The notes under the pieces: model-generated
What the model saw: the letters and a program-made list of their open reading frames with translations, nothing else
Told to the model about the DNA's origin: nothing
Database searches by the model: none
From: Cymbidium sinense
Lineage: Eukaryota > Streptophyta > Magnoliopsida > Asparagales > Orchidaceae
Direction: 5' to 3'
Length of the DNA: 64,000 bases
Assembly (NCBI GenBank): GCA_021442155.1
Contig: CM038221.1
Location: 152,759,601 to 152,823,600 of the forward strand
Shown here: positions 10,934 to 21,961 of the stretch, piece by piece
How the letters are laid out: each line of letters starts with the position of its first letter
How positions within the stretch are numbered: the stretch's first letter is position 1
Made by a program: the position numbers and the translations under genes

Positions 10934-12660
10934 GGCTTCATGTACCATGGTTAGAGACTTTGATCTCCTTATTCTTGAATGAACCAATAATGGCTGCAGC
11001 AATAGAAAAATCCCCAGGTAACAAACTGGTCAGATTGCTCTTGAATCTCTCTCAAGCATTCCTGTATCGAATTTATCATGTAAATTCTCTATCTTTGTTG
11101 TGCATTGATCTGAGTATCGTCTTATATATTATGTTGTAACTAGAATTCACTATCATCATAATTTATGCAAGTGGTTTGATGTTTTGAGGCTACTTGTACC
11201 AAGGTTAGAGACTTTGGTTTCTCTAGTCTTGAATTAGCCAATATTGGCTGTAGCAAGAGAAAGTAGTGGGAAGCAAACTGGTCGACTTGCTTTTTAATAT
11301 CTCACAGCATTTCGCTTACCAATTTTCTCACATGTATGTTTTATCTTTGATATGATTGGCCTAACTATTGTTTTGTATTATATTAGCAATCTTTTTTTTT
11401 ACTTATCATTTAAGTAGTGTTTTTTAGAGTCACTTTTATTTTTTATTTTGTATTTTTGTTTTATTTTATTTATATTTTGCTTAAAAATAAAATTTATTTG
11501 ATTATATTTGTTGTTTTAAAAAATACTCAAAATATTTAAAAGTTATTTTGAGTATTTTTAAAAATAATATTATTTGTTTTTGAAAATAAAAAATAAAAAT
11601 ACATAAAAAACATTCTATACAAACATATTTTCAAAAATAACATAAAAGAAAAATCAAAAATGGAAAACAAAATTGATCCCAAACAACCCCTAAGGTTAGA
11701 GAATTTGATCTCTTTAGTCTTTAGCCAACACTGACCATAGCTATTGGAATAACTAGAAAGCAAATTGGTCAGATTGCTCTTAAATATCTCTTGTGCATTT
11801 CACTTACCAAGCTTCTCACATAAATTCTCTATCGTTGATAGGCCATGGTAGTAATATTGTTTTAAATCTTATATTGTCTTGAAATTTTTTATCTTTCATC
11901 ATTTATGCTTGTGATTTGAAGGTTTGAGGATTCATGTAGCAAGCTTAGAAACTTTGTTCTCTCGCCTTGAATTTGATAATACTGGCTATAGGTGGAGAAA
12001 GAAGCGGGAAACAAACGGGTTGGCTTGCCAGATTTCTCACAAGATCTTCGTTTTTTTATATGCCTCATTTTGATTATCATATTATATTTTACATTCTAAA
12101 ATATTTTTTTCTTTATAATTTATGTTAGTAATTTGTAGGTTTGAACATGCTCCAAGGTTGGAGACTCTGATGTTTCTAGTCTTGAATTAACCAATATTAG
12201 TAGTAGTTATTGAAAGAAGTGGGAAGCAAATTGGTCGAGTTTTTCTTGTAAGCATTTTGCTTAGCAAACTTGTCCGTTTAAATTCTTTATCCTTATGTCT
12301 TGATCTGAATATCATCTTATATCTTAAATTGTATCAAAAATTCATTATCCTCGCCATTTATATGCTAATGACTTGAAATTTGTGGCTACATGTTCCAAGG
12401 TTATAGACTTTGGCCTCTCTAGTCTTGACAACCAATACTGGTTATAGCTAGAGAAACAAGGGGAGGCAAACTGGTTGGCTTGTTCTCAATATCTCACAAG
12501 GATTCCGCTTACCAAACTTTTCACATAAATATTTTATTCTTGATTTGCCTTGGTCGATTATAATCTTATATCTTATACTATATCTAAAATATATATTTTT
12601 TCTCATCCTTTATACTTGTTGTTTTATGGTTTGAGCCTTTGAGGCTACATGTAAAGATTA
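10934..12660 (+). repeat. ~247-bp tandem array in copy B
   Basis: Unit anchors at about 10955, 11210, 11700 (unit containing the MITE), 11950, 12163 and 12406, plus a partial end unit near 12640. The unit order and unit-specific variants match copy A one to one, so the array expanded before the 4-kb duplication. Confidence 0.85.
11426..11690. mobile_element. Tourist-like MITE, left end deleted (copy B)
   Basis: The right end GATCCCAAACAACCCC followed by TAA matches the element at 7870. The left terminus and the adjoining unit start are lost in a deletion of about 40 bp relative to copy A. Confidence 0.65.
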
Positions 12661-13399
12661 TATTACTTTTTAAAGCCTGTATGATTGAATACCATTAGAT
12701 TTAATGTGTTGAGCACTAGAAAAAGACAATTCTTGGAAAGAAATGATGTTAAATGAAGTTCTCACTCATTGTAGGATTGCGATAGAGATTAGTATTACAT
12801 TTGCATATTTTATTAGTATTTTTTCTGATACTGAAAAGTATTTATTTTTGATTTGTGTTATTTCAAATGTAGTTTTTATTGGTGGTAAGATCTTTTTTGA
12901 ATACTTGAATGGTGAAATAATACATGGATTTTTTAGAAGATAAATTCTTAGGCCTTAGATTAGTAAAATAAAGAGTATTTATATATTTTGTTGTGCTAGT
13001 TTAGTATGTGAAATTGATATTTATCAATCAGTATTATTGGATGTTCAAATTGATTTCTATTAGTAGATGTGAGTTTTTTGTGAATCATCTTGTTTAACTT
13101 GACATTGTTAGCTTTAGGCCCTTGGCTTTCAACTTTGAAGTTGAAAGAGAAAGAGATGGAATAAAATGCTGTTTACATGCGTTCAATTTATATATTAGGC
13201 AATTAGCTTACCGAACTCCCTTAATTTACGCATTCAATCTGTTAACTCTTGTTTTTTAGAGTATGAGACTACTCAAAAACAAGTGGCGAGTTTAACCACA
13301 TTTGAATGTCTATCTCTCATTTTAATTGATGTTGGCATTTTCAGGAATCTTATCACGACATGGATGTTATCAGGCTAGTTATAATATTGTCAACCGTTT

Positions 13400-14920
13400 G
13401 TCATTTGATACCCATAAAGCCATTATGCTATTTAGAATTTTATTTTATTTCTTCTAAAATGCGTCGATCCAAATAGAAAGATTGTTGTTGCACTTATTTT
13501 CATGTTTCGTCTGGTAATTTGTTCGTGAGCTTTCTAAATTTACTCATTCAACTCCTATGTACTTAATTTTTGCTTTTTTTGTTGTAGAGGGCCTTCTTAC
13601 ATATACTTATTTGTTCATCTTCTTAAAAATTTTGTCATTAATATTACCAACATTGATGAAATTATCCGTCCAAAGCCATATTACAATACAATTATCATTC
13701 TATACTCACACCCCGCATTTCTATACAGTAGACCTTTTAGTTGCAATTTTTTTTTTCTATTATAACTAGGTTGCTATAAGTAAATATGTTACTGATATAA
13801 TTGACGTAAGAACATGCTCATCTATTTTTCATTTGAGGTTATTTATATTTCTCAAGATTTTAATTTTGTTTATGGTAATGTGCATGGCATTCTAGAGCAT
13901 TTTTAGTTTTGATTGTGCTAGTTCACTCTTCATCAACATATCTTACGTTTTGTGGAGGCATTCATTTGGTTTTTCTATCATTTTTATCTTTCATCATATA
14001 TTGATCTATAAGTTCTCTAGCATTTCTATTGGAGATTTATGGTTTAGGAAAAATAGAATCTATTCCATTAAGCCCACTACATAGTAGGAGCCACTAACAA
14101 ATTTGTCATCAAATTATCATTAGTCATTGTACTAAATATTTTTGACTTGGCCGCTTTATTCATAAGCACAAATCTCGTTCTTCACTTCTTCAGACACTTC
14201 GGTGCATGGTGCAAGAAGACGCTGGTGGGTGTCAGCCACCTCTGAAAGCTTTTCAAATATCAATTGGTGATCACTTTTGAAAGCCTTTCATCGTTATTTG
14301 TTGATAGTGTTCGTCAGTTGCCTTTCCAAGAACAGCGGCATTATCCAGGCAATCTATTTTAATTTGCAGCGTTTTGCACCATTTGACACTGCACAGTTTA
14401 TCCTTCGCTGCGTTATAGCAGCCTCTGCTAATTCTGAGTATTTTCTAGTTTTTGAATAATCTGTAGCTAGCTACCGCATACTTAAATTTAACCCAACACA
14501 CTTAACTAAAAGGTCATCTATCTTGGACTCGAGAGCATTCGATTGTTGTTACATATTTTAATTTTATTTGTTGTAACATGTAAAGAATGAAATAGAAGAA
14601 GTATTGATGGACTTGTTTGTGCTTTTGTTTGGTGATTGTTCACTAGTGTTTTTTTAGTCTCTAATCAATAATTTGAAATAGAAGAGAAAAAGGAGAGGTT
14701 TTTGATGATTTCAAATTTTTTTTCTACTAGGTAATCTATTATCCACATGCATGAAGATAATAAATTTTGATGTCATGGTCGAGCTCAATTATGGATTTCG
14801 ACCACATTTTTCATAGGACCCTCTTATCTCTTCTTCTCGAGTTTGGGTTATGGAAGAAGGAATTAAGGAGGTATAACAACTGCTAATTAATAGATATTAC
14901 ATAAAGATAAATATTTTATG
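13400..14920. other. Non-coding stretch with one more exon-like repeat
   Basis: The only structured piece is at about 14228-14356, a relative of the segment at 5766, with a partial frame GGCQPPLKAFQISIGD and a splice-like ATCCAG|GCAAT edge. The rest shows no recognisable gene. Confidence 0.4.
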
Positions 14921-17410
14921 TAAACTAAATGGGTTGTGGAGAATGATTGATAGTTTAAGTTTTAAGTTTTGGTATTCGAATAACTGAAATGGTGTGATTA
15001 TAGAAAAATTTATAATATTATAAATATTAATAGATGATAATTATAACTTTAAAGATTATTATTGATACTTAAACTATTAATGTTATAAGTGTTTATGTTT
15101 TCAGGATGTAAAAAGAAAATTTTAATAAATTAACGAATAAAAGATACCCTCAAGAAAAGTATTTATTGGAGAGATTTAAATGAACATATTGATGAGTGAA
15201 GATTTTAAAAATATTCAATAATTTGAAGTGATTAATGAAGGGTAGGATTATATTAGATTTTTTTTTTAAATTTTACGATTTTATAATATTTTATTTAAAA
15301 AGATACGAAAGTATATTATTATTTATAAAATGGATCTAGTAAAATCAGATTAATTATTTTATGATAAGAAAAATAAATTGTTTAGATTATAAAGATTGTA
15401 AAGTTATATCGTGAAAGTTTAAGACTAACATCGATTACTTTAAATTTTAAGATGAAAGATTGGAAGATGAAAATAAATCAAATTATTATCTTGGGATTAT
15501 ATGAAGATAATAATACTAAAGAATATTTATAAGAGAAAGATACAAAGAGCTTAAGATTTGGAATGTTTATAAGTTAACGTGAGAAAAATTGCAGTGAAAT
15601 TAAACAAGTTAAAAATATGTTTGGAGAATCAAAAGGAAATTTTTTTTTTAATAAAAATAGTTGGTGGTTGAGTCATAATGTACAAAAAAATGATAAGAAA
15701 TAAGAAATATTATTATAAATTTTGGTTTTTATGTAAAAATTCGGAGAATTGAGAAAGATCTAAAACGACTTATAAAGATTTTAAGAAAGTAATATATTAG
15801 ATATCAAATAAAGAAATACACGAGATAAGATAGCCAACCAAAGAGATAAGAAAGATCTGTCAGTGATATTAAGAATGAAAATAATAAAATATTTTTCTTA
15901 AAATGATATTGAAAATAAATGATTTTGATGATAAACTTTTCATGAAGAATGAAAATGATCGATTTAAGAACTTTAATATCCTAAACAAAATAGAGAATTT
16001 TGTTTTTTATCATTATTAGTAAATTTGAAGTGAGAGAAGTTTTAAAGAAAATGAAAAGAAAATAGAGGACCAATGATATTCCAATGAAGTGAAAATAGAG
16101 ATCAAGAATCTTGACTTAAGTTTTTTAATTTTATTTTAAAGACTAAGAAGATGTCAAATGAGTGGAGAAAGAGTTTGTTGGTTCTTATATTTAAGAATAA
16201 AGGTGATGCACAAAAGTGCAAATTATAGGGGAATTAAGTTAATGTGTCAAACATTAAAATTATGGGAGAGAGTAATTGAGCATAGGTTACGATGTGATAT
16301 AAAAGTTTCTCACAATTAGTTTGGTTTCATGTCAAGTAGATTTATTATGGATGCTGTATATTTGTTAAGAGATTTGATGGAGAAGTATAGAGAAAGTAAG
16401 GAGGATCTATATATGATATTTATTGATTTAGAGAAAGCTTATGATAAAGTTTCAAAAGATGTTCTTTTGAGAGTTCTAGAAAAAAAAGAGTTTATATTGG
16501 TTATATTCAAGTCATTAAGGATATGTATACTACTATACTTGTGTTCAAACATAAGGAGGATTGATAAAATAGTTTCTTATTTCAGTTGGATTCAATCATG
16601 GATCAGCTTTAAGCCTTTATCTTTTTTGTTTTAGTTATGGATGTTCTTACTGGGCATTTATAGGAAGATGTACTTTGGTGTATGCTTTTTGTTGATGATA
16701 TTCTTCTTGTTGATAAGACTAGAGAGGGAGTCCAAGAGAAACTTGAATTATGGAGATCAACCTTAGAATCTAAAGGTTTTCATTCAAGTAGATTTAAAAC
16801 TAAATATATGGAGTGTAATTTTAGTTTTAGAAGTTCTAATGGTAGTGTTGTGACATTAGGTGAACAAGTTATTTAAAAGAGTGAGCGATTTAGATATTTA
16901 GGTTATATTGTTCAAAATGATGGTGAAATAGATAGGGTTGTTATTAGTAGAATTCAAGTTGGATGGTTGAAGTGGAGGAATGCATTTGGCTTGTTGTGTG
17001 ATAGAAAAGTACCTCTTAAACTTAAGGAAAAATTTTATAAGATGGTGGTAAGACTTGCAATGATTCATGGTGCAAAATGACAAAAAAGAGAAGATAAGAT
17101 TAAATTAAGTGTGAGATGAGAATGATGGATGAGTGACTTTATTCTTAGAGAAAAATACTGAAGTTATTATGTTCTGAAAAGTTTGGGAGTAGCTCCAGAG
17201 CAAATAAGATTAGAGAAAGTCTTTAGATAGTTTATACATAAATCATCCCATCCAATGACGTAGAGAGTATGCATTAAATTTGTCTATGCAAGAAAGTATA
17301 GACTTAAAAGATTTGGTTAAGATGTATAAAAAATGATCTTAGTATATTTGAATTAAATGAGAATTTGACACATGTAATACAATGACGAAGGATTCATGTA
17401 TGACCATTTG
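14920..17410 (+). mobile_element. RTE-clade LINE, degenerate full ORF2 region
   Basis: Fragments in all three frames follow the order of a plant RTE ORF2. An endonuclease-side remnant lies near 14940-15700 (peptides like RMIDSLSFKFWYSNN, KVFIGE and SWWLSHNVQKNDKK). The reverse transcriptase core follows: QFGFMSSRFIMDAVYLLRDL, then FIDLEKAYDKVSKDVL at 16424-16471. The palm motif appears as LFVDDILLVDKT at 16685-16720 (FADD altered to FVDD), with WRSTLESKGF after it. The thumb and 3' part include ERFRYLGYIVQNDGEID and SRIQVGWLKWRNAFGLLCDR. Many stops and frameshifts make it inactive. The usual TTGTTG-type tail is not clear; homology fades near GACGAAGGATTCATGTA at about 17400. It lies about 4.5 kb upstream of the DUF2439 gene in the same orientation. 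Confidence 0.9.
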
Positions 17411-17549
17411 TTAGGGGTTTGTTATCATGTTGATGATGCTAGCCCCTTGCAGTTACTTTTGTTTATTTATTTATATAATGGGTCTTTGATTGGCTTGATT
17501 TCATCGCTATTTTTCCGTTCAAGAATTTTGGATCCGGAGATCATTCGGG

Positions 17550-18617
17550 CATTTATTAGTTCGGCAAAATTTTAAACAATCATTATCGATTTAATTAGGT
17601 AATTAGTCGATAAAAAAATTAACATTAATAATCAGCCATACGATCGGCGCTGCGATCGGGCATCACGATATTGCCATGGATTTTTTTTTTAAAAAAAATA
17701 TGACGGTCATTTTTTAACATAAGAGTCATGAGATTGTCAGGTGGAAGAAAATAGATCGACAGCCGACGATCTACTGGTCAGCTAGAAATGTTGTGTAATG
17801 ATTTTTTTTCCATATCGTGATTGGGAGTAAAGATTTAAGAATAATTTTTGTTTTGTTGATAATATTTATTTTGAATGATTTTTTTTTTAGAGAGTAGTGT
17901 GTTTGACGAAAAAATTAAAATATTACGACAGTTGTATGATTTAACATGGTGAATATATATATATTTTTGATAATATTAAACATTCTAAGGATTAATTTTT
18001 TGATTCATGATTACAATTATTTGTTTTATCAATTTATATTGCTAACTCACAACTATTTATACTTATATCAAAAAATTAATACACTTAGAATATTTAATAT
18101 TATCAAAAGATATGATTCAACAAAGATTGAAGATCACAGAAAGTGATATTTTAATTTTCAGAATAAATTTTACATTTCCAAATATATGACTCTACCTTTT
18201 TAAAAAAAAAAATATATTTGCAAAATTGGCAAAAAGTTATCAAAATAAAAAATTATATCTTATCTTTCAACGATTTAAACACTAAAAATCCGATAAATCC
18301 GATAAAAAATGTAGATCAATATGTATTTTCAAATATATCTCACACATTTAAAAAATGCTCAACGAGCATTCGTCGAAAAGTCATATGAAATGTAATTTTT
18401 TATTATCTTCCAACGACCAAGATAATTATTTTTTTTAAAAAAAAAATTCATAATAGCCGCTTCAGTCAATCTGGCGAGCGTACAGTTATTGCAAGTCCAG
18501 TCACCGGTATCCTTTATTGAAGCTAGGTTTATTTTATTAATTTTTTTATCCCGCCTAATTATCTAATTAAATCACTAATGAAGTTTAGTTTAAAAATTTT
18601 GCCTTCGTTTCACTGGG
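17550..18617. mobile_element. Foldback, MULE-like non-autonomous element
   Basis: Long imperfect terminal inverted repeats. The left arm (about 17550-17630: GGCAAAATTTTAAAC, TTTAATTAGGTAATTAG, AAAAAAATTAA) matches the reverse complement of the right arm (about 18530-18617: TTAATTTTTTTATCCC, CTAATTATCTAATTAAA, TTTAAAAATTTTGCC). A second nested inverted repeat lies inside: 17957-18010 against 18066-18115, sharing TTTTTGATAATATTAAACATTCT. No transposase is seen. Long TIRs suggest the Mutator superfamily, but no 9-bp target duplication was confirmed. Confidence 0.55.
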
Positions 18618-18833
18618 GCAGTTTCTGTTTAGTCGTTGACTTGACTCTATTCTGAAGAAATTGATATTCTGCTTTGTACAGAAGGAGCTCTTTGTGGAAT
18701 ATGGCTTCTGCTTTTTTTGATGTTCCTCTCTTTAGAGTTTGGATGATGATATCCAGACAGTTAAGCTGTGTGCAGCATTGTTTCATAAATAATTTTACTT
18801 AGCTGCGATGTTGATTTTTTGCTGAGCCTTAAA

Positions 18834-19106
18834 GGTATGTTTAGGGCAATTGTAGTGTTTTTGAAAAATTAATTGTAAGGCTATTGTAGATAAAATAGCT
18901 TTTTGATGTGTGTTTTATAAATATTTTTCATTTTAAAAATTTTATATAATAATTTTTTTGATAGTCAACCTATTTTAATAATTTAGATCTTCAAAAGTAA
19001 ATTTGTTTACCACAATTTTTTTAAAAATAGTTAAAAATTAGTAGTTAAACATAATTTTGATTACTTTTTTTAAAAAATAAAGAAATTATCTCAAATACAT
19101 TGTGGT
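18834..19106. mobile_element. Possible MITE
   Basis: Ends GTATGTTTAGGGCAATTG and, on the other strand, GTATTTGAGATAATTTC are inverted and similar in style to the Tourist-like ends elsewhere in the window. The interior is AT-rich. The target duplication is unclear. Confidence 0.35.
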
Positions 19107-19109
19107 GTC

Positions 19110-21204
19110 AAAACTAAAAATGCTCTAGAATGTCGTGTCATTATTCAATCTTCAACCCCTCCCTCTTATTTTGCTTCCATTTCATGAGCTTATTTGTTCT
19201 ATTTGAATTTTCTGATCAGTGCATGTTTATCTGTTTTATCTATTATGGTGGCCTTTTGTATTTGTTGTATCTGTTTATTTATTTGTCTATTTAAGTTATT
19301 GAGCTACAGCTCATTTCAAAACAAAAAAAAAGGCTGCTAGAACTTATTTAATTTGTTCAAATTTTGAGATATTTGAGTGAATTATTGTCTTAAAATCACA
19401 CATAATATTTATGTATATGATTGAAAATTTTAAATTTTTAATAATTATATTAAGATGTCTTGCGTCACATTTAATTTGCTCGTTCTGAGAATTTTAAATT
19501 TTTATTGACTTTAAGATGGATGCATTAAACAAAAAAAGGAAGATTTACATAAATATAATATATTTTTATGTATTTTTATATCTAATGTTTAAAATTAAAT
19601 ATTTGTTTATTTAATATTTTTTTATATTTAAAAAGATGTTTTAAACTTTTAAAATATTTTTAATATGATATTGAAGATTTTATTTATCTAATATTTTTTA
19701 TATTTAAAAAAATATATTTTATTTTTAAAAAATAAGTGATAGTATTTTTGATATGATATATTATAATAGTTATTTTTGTTAATGCTATGTTTGCCGTTCA
19801 ATTTCTCTTAGGCATTTTATTGTTGACGTGACGTGCCTTGATTGAGTGGTCTTATACTTCGTAGTACATAAGCAGATATCTATGATCAAATCAGATGCTA
19901 GGGAACTAAATTGTCAGTCATCATAAATTTTTATAAAATTTTGAAGGAAGGATCATCTAAAATCAATCCAAAATTAATGTATATTTGAAATATTTGGAAT
20001 TGGTCATTAGGGCATAAAATAAATGCATCTTTTTTTTATGTTTGATTTAAAGGTTGTTTGGCTGCCTTAAAAAAAAGAAAGTAATAATGTATTTTGATTG
20101 TTTTAGATTATTTGATTAAAAAAATCTATAAATATATAAATTTATTTTTTATGTTGATAAAATAAATATAATGTAAAGTATTTTTGAGATTGTGGGTGGC
20201 GGGTGATAGCTGGTGGGAGGTAGCGAGTGGGTGTCGCATCAGTTTATAGTAGTTAATGTATTTGGAATTCGTCCAAATTTAAGCGAATTTTAAAAACATC
20301 AAAATATACTTATTTTAAGAAATTTTAAATATATTATATTACTTTAAAATTTTATTTTGTGTTATATCACACATAATTGAAATTCTCTGTATTTACATTA
20401 CTTTATATTTTAAAATATTTAGAATAGACAGCCCATTGTAAAGTTTGTTAGTTGTGATGAGAGGAGGCCTATAATGGTGATAAGTGGTTAGAGGTGACAT
20501 TAGAGTATGATGGTTAGGGCAGGCGATTGGTTGGGGTGGTGATAGAATGTTAAGTTTTGAGATTGGATCGAATTTTGATGAAGTTTAAATATATTAAAAA
20601 TTAATTAAAGGATAAATTTCAAGGATTTCAAACCTGCATTGTATTTCTTTTTAATCTAAATAAAACAATTAATTTTTAGCAATTCTCTATTCCTTTTATT
20701 TTGCACCTATATTTAGCAAATCAAATTGCCCCCAAAAAGGCACCTTTCCTGCGTTCTATGTGCTACTAACACTCCAAATTTACTTTTTTGTATAGATCTT
20801 ATGCCAAATTGGTATTTAAACGAGCCTACTTAAATACTTACAAGAATGATATTAATAATTTAATTTTGTAGATTCATAGAAATTGACTTGTTTTTTGATA
20901 TTTTAAAATCAAATTAGATCAAATTATCTTATGAGTTAGAACAAAAGTGAGATATAAAATTTTTAAAAAATTTTATAAACCTATTTAGTATCAAAAAGGA
21001 ATGTTTATTCAAATTATGTTAACAAAATTTTGAATAATAAATTTATTTATTTATGAATGTAAATAAATAAATAAATAATCAAATAAATATTTAATATGAT
21101 TCATTTTTATAAGGAGTCCATAAAACTTAAACTTGTTTACTAATCAAGATAAATATAGCTTATTCATACATTCATAAAAAAAAATTCTAGCTTAAACAAT
21201 AAAA
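19110..21204. other. AT-rich intergenic stretch, nothing recognised
   Basis: No coding frame, no clear element boundary. A (A)n tract at about 19323-19331 and GT-rich patches near 20190-20240 and 20460-20560 (GGTGGCGGGTGATAGC, GGTGATAAGTGG) are the only compositional features. Confidence 0.4.
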
Positions 21205-21212
21205 GTTAAAAA

Positions 21213-21390
21213 TAGGGCTGTCAAAAAAGTTCGTTGTTCACGAACAGCTCTTGTTCGGCTTGTTAAGTAGCTCATATTCGGTTCGTTTGTTTAATAAATA
21301 AATAAGTTGAACACGAACAAAATAACTTTCAAACGGGCCAAACATGAATACAAATTTGACTCGTTCAAGCTCGGCTCGTTTATACCCTTA
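21213..21390. mobile_element. Small hAT-type MITE
   Basis: 178 bp with ends TAGGGCTGTCAAAAAAG and GCTCGTTTATACCCTTA. It is flanked by 8-bp near-identical duplications GTTAAAAA (21205-21212) and GTTAAAAG (21391-21398). The interior has CGTTCACGAACAGCTC-type palindromes typical of this plant family. It sits about 550 bp upstream of the DUF2439 start codon, so it could affect the promoter. Confidence 0.8.
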
Positions 21391-21779
21391 GTTAAAAGTT
21401 GTAATTCAAATAATAGCTTTTTTTTATTTAAATATTCATAAGCTCTATATATAATTCAATATGTAATTGCCTTATGTTTAACTTATACTTGTGCTCTATT
21501 TTAAAATTTTAAAGTACACAATCGAGTAAATTTATTAAAAATCATTTTAAATTTATGTCATTTTTAAATTGATTCTCCTACAATTTTAGTGGATTTATGC
21601 TCCACCCAGAATATAAATTATTTTTAATTTATATCGATTCAATTTAATATAATTCATGTCTACTTAATAAATGATTGAATAAAAAACACTTTCATTACAA
21701 TTTAAAAAATGATTTTAAGTCCATTAAAAATAAAATTATTTCAGCTTTAAGGAATAAAGAAAAAATTAATTCAAGCGCA

Positions 21780-21943
21780 GGGGGCTTCTCTCCAAGCAGG
21801 CTTCATATCGACCTTCGACATCCATTAAAAGGTCTCTATTGCCGTCCAGGTAAGGTTTTCGGCATCCATTAGTACGGGTGGGATGCTCAGTTTCGTCTCC
21901 GAAGTCCGAACTCGCTCACTTTTCTGCTGAGCACACAGACGCG
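21780..21943 (+). promoter_or_regulatory. 5' UTR / promoter-proximal region of the DUF2439 gene
   Basis: Base composition shifts here from about 75% AT to a balanced, pyrimidine-rich stretch directly ahead of the start codon, as expected of a plant 5' UTR. A good donor-like CAG|GTAAGG at about 21848 could allow a 5'-UTR intron. No convincing TATA box was found. The transcription start is not determined. Confidence 0.4.
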
Positions 21944-21961
21944 ATGATTGTAGAGCAAGAG
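21944..21961 (+). CDS. DUF2439 gene exon 1
   Basis: Six codons (MIVEQE) from ATG to a strong donor GAG|GTACGC, phase 0. The start was chosen because the next exon has no upstream ATG in frame that precedes the domain after a valid acceptor, and because this ATG follows a UTR-like stretch. Such tiny first exons are hard for gene finders. Confidence 0.65.

Larger units (their letters stand above)
9935..13400 (+). repeat. ~3.5-kb segmental tandem duplication, copy B
   Basis: Collinear with copy A and ending in the same CAACCGTTTG. It is shorter through several deletions, including the ~385-bp copy-A-specific piece and the left end of the second MITE. Similarity in matching stretches is clearly above 90% by eye, so the duplication is not ancient. 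The (TA)n tract at 10068-10087 is shorter than in A. Confidence 0.85.
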
